Shown here piece by piece: positions 22,661 through 34,400 of a stretch of DNA of 64,000 nt. A program made the translations under genes and the position numbers. How positions within the stretch are numbered: position 1 is the stretch's first letter; every line of letters starts with the position of its first letter. The stretch lies in the NCBI RefSeq assembly GCF_035222375.1, contig NW_026946366.1, positions 2,232,001 to 2,296,000 on the forward strand. The letters are read 5' to 3'. The notes under the pieces are model-generated. The model saw only the letters and a list, made by a program, of their open reading frames with translations, was not told the origin of the DNA and did no database searches. This DNA is from Podospora pseudocomata. Its lineage: Eukaryota > Ascomycota > Sordariomycetes > Sordariales > Podosporaceae.

Positions 22661-23857
22661 CCAAACTTTAATGCCAAGCAGTCCAGGGTTGCATGTCTAC
22701 ATGTGTAACCTTCAACTGCCCAATCTGGACATATTTTGCATCTTCATTATCATATGCCTGGTTCTTGGTTCTGCTGTCGGCAAGGCCGGGTAATGAGGCA
22801 AGACTGCCCTGACGGTGACGGTTGATATGAGGCCTGTTACACAGACTTTCCACCCGCGCAACAATCAACAATCAAGACAGCCAGTCTGACGTCTGTCTGA
22901 ACGAGACACATCCCCAACCTTGTCGGCACCCCCACGTCTGCTCACTCGCCCGATCCTTCTTGACATTCATTCTCGGTGACAAGTATAGCTGTTGTCGGGC
23001 CTTCCCCACACGGCCTGCGCTTCCGCGTCTCTTTCTACCCCTTGCTCCTTGCTCCTTGGGAGGTTACCTTCACGCTTGTGCTACCCATGCTCGGCCGCCT
23101 CTCGACGATGCACTTGCCGTATCTTCAACAAGATGTGTTACCGTCGTCGAGTACGAGTACGGTCGGTCATCACGCTGTAACCAGACTTTTCTGTGTAACA
23201 CCAGTCAGTCAGCAATAGCGGCGTCTACGCTTCCGAGATCAAAAGCTCCGGCAAGGCAACACATTCAGACATGGGGCAAAGCGGCGCGGACCATCCAGGC
23301 CCCGATGCCGACAAAGAGAACCACCGGATGATCGACTGGTGAAGCCAACAGCAAGCGACACCGACACCAACACCAACATCACCAACATTGAATACAACAA
23401 GTCTATGGATACGCAGGTCGGTATCAGCGCGTCATGCTTCTTGCTTGACCTCCAATATCTGCACGTCTTTCTGTACAACCCAAGCTTCTTTCAGGCGTAC
23501 ATCACCCACCAATTGACCCTTCACCACCACCACCACCACCCACCGCACTTGTCATGCAGCCTACACCAAGCAGAAGTGCAAATATCAAACAGTAACCACA
23601 ACGGCATTGAACAGGCTGCCACTATGGTGTTACCCGGTCGCCTGTTGTGCCAGTCACCACCTACAGTACATCCAGAGGCCAATCTTACACCTGAAGCGGC
23701 ACTGAAAGCCACCTAGGCCGTTTTCTGAGACCCCGCTGACAGGAGGGCTGACAGGGAACTCGATGGAATTTTTCCTCGAAAAGAGGCGCTGTTTCTGGTC
23801 TTCCCGCGTCTATCTCATCTCTTGCTTGACGAGCTTCGGGGGGTGTGGTGTCACACC

Positions 23858-23877
23858 CACACACACACACACACACC
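23858..23877. repeat. (CA)n microsatellite
   Basis: CA dinucleotides interrupted by CCC in the 5' flank of the GNAT gene. Confidence 0.85.
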
Positions 23878-24395
23878 CACCTTCACTTGTTAGGTTCCTG
23901 CAATAAATTCAACTTACATACATAACCACACGCACCCATCTACCGTTGCCGACTCGTGGTGCCCCCAACTTTCCTCTGCCGCTCCCATTGGCCCTGTTCT
24001 TGGCTCATTCCTCTCCGCCCAAAAGGGCACCAAAAAATCCTACCAAGTTCGCTGCATTTTACCTCGGAAAGTCCTGGTTGAAGGCCATTTCACCCGGCCC
24101 TGGGATCCCCATTACGCAACTTATACCGTACCGCTCACCACCAGCTTTCGGGCTGCAACTAATAACCCTTTTCATCCCTTATCCGACTTGTCCCTAGGAC
24201 GGTACGCGTGGACTGACACGGCACGAGATCAAGAAAGTTCAAGAAAAAGGCTTGCATGGGTGGGGTTCCCGTTCAGAAATGTGTGAGGTTTTGAAGCTGT
24301 ACAAAAGGTGATGTAAGTGAGGCTCAAGACCACCCTCGCCCTCAACCCCTGACCATTGACTGACCGATGAACCCAGACACATTTGTTAATTCATA

Positions 24396-26133
24396 ATGAG
24401 TCCTCCCGAACCCTCAACAACTGACCTTGACCCTACCTCTCCTGTTCCCATGGACCTCAGCAAGCACCGGGTGACTACGGTCATGCAAGATTCGCATTCC
24501 TATCTGCCACTATCAAAACCACTCAAGGATGGCGACCTCCTGTTGCTGCTCACACCTGGAATCATACCGGATCTTGGCAGTTCGAAAATGAATTCAGAGA
24601 CACCACTTACCAGTGACCCGTTCGAATCCCTAGGCAAGGCATTGGCGAAGCATCATCCCTGGGTTCGGCATGTGCCCTACCTACCACGCTACGGTATCAC
24701 CGGCACACATGTTGTGCACATCAGGCTAGCCACGGCGATCATTTTCGTCCTCTCAGGTCCACCTGTCCATGGTCAGCCCTCGCAAGTGGCACTCGCCGAG
24801 ATCACACGAAGTATCTGCGAGAACCGACCACATGTCATCGTGGCCTGCTGCGACGCCCGAGAGCTGGGGCCCATCGAAAAGTCGTTCCCGGCGATAGTGC
24901 AGGTACCCAGCCTCGACCCGTCCGATCTCGAAGCAGCGGCAGACGTCATATTCGGAGAGACCAAAAAGCGGCCACCATCAACCGGTCCTAACCTGCAAAA
25001 TCTGGTCCTCGCCCCAAAGGCCTGGTCGGTCGAGGTATGGAACGGGCCCCGGGACATGGATGCGTCGTATGAGCTCTGGTGCCGGTGCTTCCCAGACAAC
25101 TTCCACCTGAGCCGCTTCTTGTTCCAGGCGCTGCTGCGACGGGATGGGTGGGCGATGCATTACGTGGTTCGTGAGCCGGGGACCTCCCAGCTGCTCGGGT
25201 TTTGTGCGACGTATACAACTTATGCCGGGGCTGAGGAGGAACGCCTGGTCGGGTCCGTGGCTGCCTTGCTTGTGCGCCCGGCGTACCGGAAACGAGGCAT
25301 CGGGTTGAGCTTGCACAACCATGCGCTGAGGCAGCTTACAAAGACACGTGGTGTGTGCCGGTTACAGCTTGGGAGCACGTTTCCTCGGCTGTTGTATGGG
25401 CTTCCGATGGATTCACCGGTGGAGGATTGGTTTGGGCGACGCAACTGGCCTGTTCTTACCCAGTTACCGGGCCCGGGGACTGGGCAGGAGGCGTGCGACT
25501 GGCTGCTGAAGTTTGCGGATTGGCCTATTCCAACCGTGTTGCCACCGGGGCCGGTGTTCCGCCAGTGCGAATTTCACGAGTTCGACATGGTGTTGGCGCT
25601 GGTAGGGTCGGAGTCTAGGAGGAGGGACAATGTGGGCTGGTACGACCAGTATGCCAAACTGGCGAACTCGATGAACATCCGCGACATTGTCGTCGGACTG
25701 GACGAAGCCGGCACGATGGTTGCCGCGGCTTTGACATATGTCAAGAACACGGGGAGTCCGGTGGCCGAGGATCTGCCTTGGACCAACATGATTGGGGATG
25801 ATGTTGGCGGGGTAACGTGCGTTTGCATTGCAGGTCAGTGTTCTTCTGAGCACCACGTCGTCATGTGCTAACCGTTACGGTGCAAGATGATCTATGCAGA
25901 GATTCAGGTCGGCGGGGCGCTGTGATGGTCAGACTATTAGACAGCTGCATTCAGCTGCTTGCTGAGCAGGGGATGACACAGCTGTTTATGGACGCCGTCA
26001 AGGATGGCGATGAGGGGTTCCCATCTATGGGTGAGTGTAACAAAACAAAGAATTTACAACTGTCTACGGCGGCTGACCAATTGTAGGCTTCAACAAATGG
26101 GCAAGATACAGAGATGTGTGGCGGGATATCTAA
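24396..26133 (+). CDS. GNAT-domain protein resembling the C-terminal half of a GH3-GNAT fusion
   Basis: Three exons: 24396-25833, 25887-26030 and 26087-26133; 542 aa. Residues 20-190 resemble the C-terminal (non-catalytic) domain of fungal GH3 beta-N-acetylglucosaminidase fusions (SYLPLSKPLKDGDLLLLLTP, HVVHIRLATAIIFVLS, SLDPSDLEAAADVIFGE). An N-acetyltransferase domain follows, with acetyl-CoA loop RKRGIG (about residues 298-303) within VAALLVRPAYRKRGIGLSLH and RLQLGSTFPRLLYG. A second, degenerate GNAT-like part ends GDEGFPSMGFNKWARYRDVW. The GH3 catalytic TIM barrel that normally precedes these in the fusion is absent here and upstream. A role in N-acetylglucosamine metabolism is possible but inferred only from the fusion. 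The family assignment is from memory. Confidence 0.72.
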
Positions 26134-27561
26134 GGCTACTGTCACCGAAAGGCCAGCCCTTCACCAACAATGACCATGTTTACACGGAACTCCACCATGC
26201 CGACAACAGCGTGTGTGCGGCCGCCAGCTTGGTCCGGAACCATCGGCTGCTGCGGGCGGGCTGGTGCTTCACCGAGCAGGGTGTGGTCACGATTATGTGG
26301 GATGAGTCCGTCCATTTTACGGCCTGTACAACCCAGCAGCCGCTCGGAGGCTTCACGTCGGATGGGGGTACACGGGTGGCAGCAATCCCATAGTGAGAAC
26401 AGGAATCATTTTTTGGGCTTTTTGTTCCCCTGTTACTACTACTACATCAGTTGTGCATTGTGGGGGAACCAAACCCAACCCCCCAAAAAAAAAAAAAAAC
26501 GAAAAGCTCTTTGCTGGCAGCAGGAAGGATCAGACGCAACCATCCGAAATGTCCCCGCCTCCCCAGTCGAAGGATTCAGAATCTTTATCCGTGCAGGCCT
26601 ATCAGGATTATCGTCCGTAACACCGACTTCTTATTAGGCGCGATTGGCGAAGACATTTTTGTCATCTCTTTCTCGAGGAAGAGAGCCCAAAAATGGCAAC
26701 ATTGACCAACAAGGTAGGTAGGTAGCTTTGCTGTCATCAGCTGGACAGAGAAGAGAGGATCATCCATCCCCTGTCAGTCAGCTAGGCTCGGGTTACACGA
26801 GGGATTATGTCAACACAACACCGAGCTTATGCCGTTTCCGTGTAAGCGAGGCGGTGGTGGTAGGGACGAGGATGGATCGTGGATCCCTCCCGGCAGGCAG
26901 ACATTCTGCTTAAAGGTGGGCTTTGAGGTCACTGGTGGTGGTGGTGGTGGATATAAGCACTGGGTAGCATGGTCCGGATCACATAAGGATAGGGCTCTTG
27001 TCTCGCGCGAGCCTGCGGCGCTATTGGTGTCTGAGGTTGGGAAAAAGATTCCCGGTGTTGCAAGACAAGTTCAAAGATGGAAAGAATACCCGACAGAACA
27101 TAACACAGTTTGCAGATATCAAGCACATGTTTTTGGGGTTCGGAAGATTGTAAAAGGGAAGGTTTTCGGTGTCTCGGTTGATTACCATTATCTGCTTGTG
27201 TCTCAAACTATCCCTGCTGGGATGTAAAACTGACAGGCTGTGTTCTTACGCTTTGGACATACTCGGAACGAGTTGTTTGTGTGACCTCTTCAAAGGACAC
27301 ATTACAAACCTCGTTCCTCACTTGAATTCAACGTCTCACAAACCCTTTTCCTCTCACGAATAAACGCGGGGGCGTTTATGACAGCACAAGGGGCGCCAAC
27401 CTTCGAACAAACGTCACTATCTCCTTGCTGTAAGTGGGCGATGATCTCTGATCTGCTTTCCCCCTCCAACCCTGACCAGCAGAACACCACACAAAACCTG
27501 GCTCTCCCGCATGGTTGATCTTGGGGATGATAGATTGACGCGGCGTGGCGGCACAGCTTGG

Positions 27562-27614
27562 ACACACACACACCCACCTACATACATACATACATACACA
27601 CAGACAGACAGACA
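27562..27614. repeat. Composite microsatellite (CA)n(CATA)n(CAGA)n
   Basis: Runs of ACAC, then CATA tetramers, then CAGA tetramers in direct succession. Confidence 0.85.
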
Positions 27615-27876
27615 AGGTTTTTGTTGTGTAACCAATATGTATCTGCACGGTTTCCCTCGCAAGACCATGTCGATGAGGCTATTCCGGAACGAAACAGGAT
27701 TAAGGCCGCATACCTAGACCGACCTACCTAGTTAGTTTCTTCGAATCAGATGGCACCGATCAGGGGAGGGGGTAATTACCGGGCTGGTGACTGATCAGGA
27801 TGGATGGGATGGTACTTATTTTGTGGGAAAGGGTTGTTGTTGGGAGAAAAGAACTGTGCGTGTAACGACACTGATA

Positions 27877-27973
27877 ACCTACCTACCTACCTACCTACCT
27901 ACCTACCTACCTCCCTACCTACCTACCTACCTACCTACCTACTTACCTACCTACTTACCTGCCTGCCTGCCTG
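27877..27973. repeat. (ACCT)n tetranucleotide array
   Basis: About 97 bp of ACCT tetramers with a few substitutions (CCCT, ACTT), ending in GCCT tetramers. Not coding. Confidence 0.9.
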
Positions 27974-30900
27974 CTGTACATTGTGGTGTACCTTATCTTG
28001 TGCTCTTTTGGGACACTTAGCCAACCAAGAAGAGAGGAAAAGACAAGCGAAGGGGGGGTTGACAGGTGGTTACCTTGAGGTATGCTGTGTCACTTCTCCG
28101 TTCAAAATGTCTGTCCGGTAGGTAGGCATTACTCAACTGTGTTACCCCCTTCAGCCCCCTTCATCCGAGTTCATCCCATCATCCTCTTGACTGATCTCGG
28201 CCCGGTATAACTTTCTCATATTTTACCTATCATCATCATGCCGAAAGGTGGCGGCTTCGGTCCGAAGGTCTTGAGCGCTCACACACTCATGTGAAAAGTC
28301 ACGTTTGACGGCATACAAACAAACCACACATCCTACTCGTATCCAGATGTTTCCAGAAGGGGAAACTCAATCGTAGAGGTCGTACACATACTTGCACATG
28401 GGAACAAGCAAGAGTTTGAAGGTGCGGTGGCTTTTGTGTAACTTTGCTGATCGATCCCGTCCCATACATACATCACCAGTTTTCGCTTTCGCTTAATCGT
28501 TGACCTCGCCGCCGCCACTGCTTGTGGGGCTTCCGTGAGGTGCCAAGGAGGTGTTTGAGGGCTTGTTGCGAGTCCGCAAGAATTTCGCCCTTGTGCTAAA
28601 CGTCTTGGGGACCAGGAGCTTGTGTCACCGCAACAATTCTCGTTCGGGTTATGAGGCACTGTCATATCCCCCGGCTTTGTGTAACCTTTCTGGGTTGGTT
28701 GGTAACCGGGGTTGTGGCCTTGACATGTTTGTTTCTGGTTGGTTTACATGACGAGTACTTGGGTGTAAGTGGGCAAAGGATTGTCATGGGGAAAAGAGGC
28801 CCTGTTGACATTCTAGAAGAAAGGGGGCACAGAACTGTGGCACCGGTCCCGCAAAAGATCCGGCTGATTCTCCCCTTTCTTCGCCAACTATACAAACTTG
28901 AAGTATTGAACTCTTCGGAAGCCGTTCGGCACTCATATCACAGCAAATTTACAAAAGATCGACCTCAGAGGGGATCGAAACGGCCTCCCGCATGCACGGC
29001 TGGGGCAAGACCGGGACCGAAATGGGTTCCATCAGTTAACAATGACGGATGGTGACATTGTGCGGCTTGAATGTGAGAGATCATCATCCCTCCTCTCCTC
29101 GGAACGTGCTCTCTTTTCATGCGTGGGATATGTGTCTGTCCCTTCTGGCAAGAGTAATATGTGAGATACGATATAGCTCGCCCCTTTTTCCCTCACCAAT
29201 GACAAATCATGCGCCTACCTGGTACAAGATACCTCCATTGTCTCCTCTCAGTAAGTCCGTCAAGGCCATGTGTCTTAGCCAGACTAGTTTCTCGCTTCTG
29301 CATGGGTCTTGCGTTTTCCTTTGCCAAAATGCGGGATGTGATCACACTAAAGGAACCAGCAACATCCTGTTGGACAACAGACTTTGTGTTACATGAACCA
29401 CGCTGATATACACATGTCAGATCCAACCTTGAAAGGTAACATGGGGGGGGCTACTACTCAATATATGCACATGGATTAGCCAAGCTTGATAATAATCTGT
29501 GTTGTGTCACTCATCAACCGACAACATCGTGACTAAGGAAACTGTCCATTGAGGCAAAGATCTATATTATTCTCGGATAAGCAGGCCAAGATGAGAATGA
29601 TGTATTGTGAGAACAGGTGAGAACTCAAACGGTGAGTTGGCGTTCATGCACCTACCCAGCCCGGATGGCAACATGATGAATAAGGGAAGAAAGATATTAC
29701 AAAGGATTTTGTTGCACCTCCTCACATGGATGGGCGAGGTCGTACGTTGTGTAACACCGCTTAAACTGTCCAGTCAGGTAGGTGTGGAGCGAGCTCTGAC
29801 TGAAAAGCTTCCGAAGAATATGACAGTCTTTTGCGACACACGATGGATGGGGTGTTCGGACATGTGACGGACGAGATTTGTGATGTGAAGGGACACAAGA
29901 AAACGCCACCTTTGGCAAATCCAGCCACTGGAGATATTCTGTGTAATAAACAACGAGCTCAGATGTGAAGACCAAGTTGTACAGACCATGAACATTTGAA
30001 GAAGATAGCTATGCACCATCGGACCTCGAGAACCAATAACTCTCCTCTCTTTTACACCACCAACTTGATTAATTACACCCCAAACACTTCACCAATAAAA
30101 ACCCATCTTCCGAATCGGGATTTCAAAACCCAGGGTTACCGTCAGACAACAAACGCTGATCAACAACCTCCTCCCGTCTCTCAGCCCTATCCCGATCACC
30201 AACCAGCAACACGCAACCAACATCGGATGGAACCGAATACACCCACCCAAACCTTCCGAGTCCGAGCTGAAAATGTTATCAATGCGGGCGGGATATTAGC
30301 CAACACACACACCCCGATTATTCATCTGCACAGACCAACCCGACCCTCACCGAGCCGAGCGCCGCCCCCCCCCCCCTACGTAATGTTTTGTTAACCAACC
30401 TCACCTCACCTCGGAGCAAATCAAGACATGAAGATCAAAGACAGAACCAACAGGCCCGAGAAAGCAAATGCTGTGCTACCTACATAATAGAAGTGAATAA
30501 TCAGCACCCCATCCCCTCTCGCATTCCAACCTTCAAAAAGTTTCTTCCTTCCGTTCGATCTCGGATCTTGAGCATAACACTGAAAGGGGTTGTGTGGTTG
30601 AATCTCCGGACGGGTCGAAAGATATGCCCCTGAAAAGACAAACAACATACACCCAATCCAGGACGACAACCTGACCTACCTGCGCAGGCAACAACTGGCC
30701 ACTGCGCAAGCACACAGTGAAGTCTATTGGTTTGAGGGACAATTTTCTCTTAAAATGCTGAGATAGTCGCGAGAGAGGGGATCGCACATGTAATAATCTC
30801 AACCTCTCAAGGTAGGCAAGGTACTAAAAAAACATAGCCAAAAGACTGTCTAAAGCTTGTCAAAACAAGCCTCGAAGGAACGGTAAAATGGGCACCACCA

Positions 30901-31435
30901 TGAAGGTTCAAAAAGCCTACCTACCACAATCTTTTCAACGACTCCAGATGTCTTCAGTCTCCCCACACACAAAACCCCCTTTTGAAGATATCTTACTACC
31001 TCTTGAAAAGCCTCCACCTTTTTCTTATTGTCAAACTCACTCATTGTGCTCAGCATATATGTGTAAAAGCAACCAAGTAAACAAAACACAAACTTTTGCC
31101 TAAACATGAATGGTATATACACCTCCTCCTTTCCTCACCTCCTGTCGCTAATATTCATCACAAAACCCAATCCCCTTCACAGTGCAATAAAAATCGCAAT
31201 TTGAGTTACCCTCAAACCGACCCCCCTCTCCCCTAAAGAGAGCAAAAAAGCAAAAGAGACCTCCCTTCCCCTCTCTCCTCTCCCTCAACGTCCCAGTTTC
31301 GAGTACAAACCCCCTCACAACTCACCACCACACCATTCATTACCTCAATACCATTTTTAACAAAACTCCCCCTCCCAATCCGGTCCCTTGTTTCCTATCC
31401 GGCCATGTCCCAATCCCACCCTCCCACCAAGAAAA

Positions 31436-34400
31436 TCAAGTCCACTTCGAAAAATCCACCGCATCCACCAGCGCCTCCGTATCCCCATTCCCACCCTGCC
31501 CATGGTGATGCACCCCATGATCCGTCATCATGGTAGAACTCGCCGCAGTGCTCAACATGCTCGACCGATGCGACCCATCATTCCCGCTCCCCGTCCCCGT
31601 CCCCGTCCCAGCCCCAGAAGTCCCCCCACTCAACCCCGTAGCAGCAGTGTTACTCGTAAAAAACGTCGCAACCGACGACCTACGCAAGCTGCTAAAGCTG
31701 TCACGAATATTCCCGCTCGCCGGTCTGCTGCCTGCGCTGTTGATGCCAGAGGGGCCCCCGCCGCCGCCAATGCTATAGTCTGACAGCATACCCCCCGGCC
31801 CGACAGCGCCAACACTTGCACCACCGAGCCCGCTCTGCGTTCCTGACACGGCGGCGCTGCTGTTGATGAGCGGTAAGCCACCGGCAGTAGCGGTGGCAGT
31901 AGCCAAACCAGTCGACCCGGCAGAGTGCCCATAGTGCGCACTCTTGGGACCGTGTCGCTCACGTAGTCGATTGATCTCCTGAAGACGGTTCCTCCATGAC
32001 GAAACATGCTCGCCACCTTCGCGTTGAGACCACACAAGAGAAAACACGGATGCGTTGAGGGCTATCAGTCTGACGAAGCGAGGGAGCGCCTTCAAGCTGA
32101 CAAGCTTTGGCTCGGCGACTGGGGAGATTTCTGGGAAGCCAGGCCGGTTCATGACTTGGACCTTGAAGAAGGGGGAAACCTGCTGAGCCTCTCCGTCCTG
32201 TCGCTTCTGTGCCATCTCTCTCATGGACGAAAACGTCCGCCGCGGTGCGGGGGTGATGACAATGTAGACGTAGTTGAACTGGGAGGGAAAGGTGTCGAAT
32301 TTGAACGGCAAGCCAGATTCGTTCCAGACAATGCTGACATAATCGTTGCCAATGTGCTTCTTCTTGTGGTTGCACTGCGGGTCACGCTCCAGATTGGTGG
32401 GCATCTGTGTGGTGACATGGTAGACAATCTCGGTGACGCGGTCGCGCCAGCAGTAGGTGTACTGGCCGTCGGTGTCGTACTCGCGGTCCAAGCCTTGGGT
32501 GTTGAATGTGGCCCCCTTCAGCTTCGTCAGCACGCCCAACCCCTTGAGAAACTCGAGGTATTCTGGCGAGCCTATCGTGTTGGCGAGGATCTCGGTCTCC
32601 TTTGTCTGTCCCTCGCCAACATAAATAACACCGACTTTGTGCCCGTCAACGGTGGAATTCCTGTCAAAGATACGGATAGCTCGGTTCACATTGTCGTCGT
32701 CCGGTAACGGAATGGGTCGAATGGCGGGATCGTACATTTGAGGCATTGGTGCGAGCAGCTGCATCAGCAGATGGCTGGGAAAGATGGTGATACCGTGCTG
32801 GAAGCGTCCTTCCCAGGCCGATGCATCAGATAGGTCTGCAGCTGGCTGATTTGGCATGGGGGAGAATTCGACACGGATAGCGAACGACGATGTGCCCGAC
32901 GGATATCGTCGAGTAATCTCAGCCCAGCCCGTTTCTTTAGCCTGTCGAATGGTGACGATGCTGTTTCCGATGATCCAGCGCCTCTTCTGAATCTCGCCGT
33001 AGAACTCCTCGGTGAAGAGGGGATCCTGAGCCGAATCGCAAGCATCCGAAAAAGCCACACGCTGCATAAAGTCAAGTGTGACCTGTGCCTGTTCCTCGTT
33101 TGTGGCCCTGCCATCCGAATCTACAAACAGGTTCTTGGCGATCCAGTTGATATGACTCGGTCGATCGGGCAGCTTTACCGCAAGGAACCAGAAAGTAATG
33201 ACATGGTACGCCAGAGCATACACGTACTGTGGCAGATCATCGTTGGCAGCTTGGTGGCCGAGCGTCTCTGGGTGGTGTGCTACAACAATACTGGGCGTCG
33301 ACGGCTCGCTCGAATGACTAGGGCGTGCGGCATGTTGTTTCTTGTCGCGTACTGACTGCAAGTATCTGGCGCAGATGCCGAAGATGATGCGATACTCATC
33401 CTCTCGAAAGTTGGAATACAACGACGGCAGGCGACTGAGGCACGCCAGAAACTCAAGAATGTGTACGGCGACAAGGGGCTGTGTGATGACTTGCGACATC
33501 TTTTGCAGAATCGTCACAAGAGCTTTGCTGACAGAAAGAGGTAGCTCGTGGCAGCAAACTTGCAAAGCGTGGATGCATGTCTTTGCTGTCTTGTCCGAGA
33601 TGCCATGCGTAAAAGTCCTGACCATATCGTCCTCGTCCATCTTTTGGAAGTGCTCATGATAACTGAGAATCATGGCCAGCGAGTGAAACAGACAGTTGCT
33701 CACATCACTTCGCCGCAAGCCTGACGAAAGGGGGGGCTCTTGAAAGTTGCCGGTCTTGATCATTTCGCAAAAGAACCGTCGAAGCTCGTGGATGTGAGGG
33801 ATCGCGCCCCTGAAGATGGGATGATTGCTGAGTTGGGCGGGAAGGTGTGCCAGAACAAAGCTGTAAACCTCCCAGTCGCAACCGTTGTGGAAGAGGCTGA
33901 TCATCGCTTCCAGCCAAGCACCCATATTCAGTACTGCCCTTCCTGTAGAGCCCAACTCGGCTCCAATAGCATCATTCTCGTCTCGGTAGGAAATAAGCAA
34001 CCAGCTCGGTCTCTCAGGGAGGCTCTCAGGTAGAGCATCTGCATCGGGGACCGACCATAATCTTTGATTCTGATGGACTACGGGCCTTGGGGTATGTGTT
34101 TGCCGTGCAGGAAGCCCTTTCTCTCCTGCCTGCCCCTGGGTAAACGATATACCACGAGACGGCCGTGTTGCTGGCTCAGCCCTTGGCAGCCTAGATGGAT
34201 GTGCGGCATCCTCGGCCAGCTTTCTTGCAAGTGACGCTTCCGTCCTGTAAAGCAAGCCTGCAAGGCTTTCATTCTCAACCTGCGTGGTGATATATATTTG
34301 ATATTCCGCATCTGCTCGAAGTCGAAAGAGCATCTTCATGGCCGTCAGCCGAGCATCAACCTCACATGAATTAGACCGGGCAATGTGAACCAGGGCAGCA

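Larger units (their letters stand above)
22453..24395. other. 1.9-kb intergenic with telobox, (CA)n and repeated octamer
   Basis: Upstream region shared by CENP-I (minus) and the GNAT gene (plus). It has AACCCTAACCCG at 22649-22660, three TGTGTAAC octamers (22702-22709; 22836-22843 on the minus strand; 23192-23199), and a CA repeat (23858-23877). Open frames up to about 125 codons exist but show no recognisable domain. Confidence 0.55.
26134..31435. other. 5.3-kb gap between convergent genes, no recognisable gene
   Basis: The largest gene-free stretch of the window, bounded by the 3' ends of the GNAT gene and TSC2. All open frames are short (at most about 130 codons) and none shows a known domain or a splice-consistent chain. 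It holds several microsatellites (27562-27614, 27877-27973), scattered CCTACCT/AGGTAGG heptamers (for example 26711, 27720, 28117, 29776, 30672), at least four exact TGTGTAAC octamers and five one-base variants, and C-run/A-run tracts (26480, 30364). A long non-coding RNA or a degraded element would both fit. Confidence 0.6.

Noticed and set aside
23271-23339. Possible first exon (MGQSGADHPGPDADKENHRM) followed by a GTGAAG donor
   Set aside because: No convincing downstream exon or known family; left as part of the intergenic region.
24620-24632. tRNA B-box-like GTTCGAATCCC
   Set aside because: Inside GNAT coding sequence; no A box or foldable cloverleaf around it.
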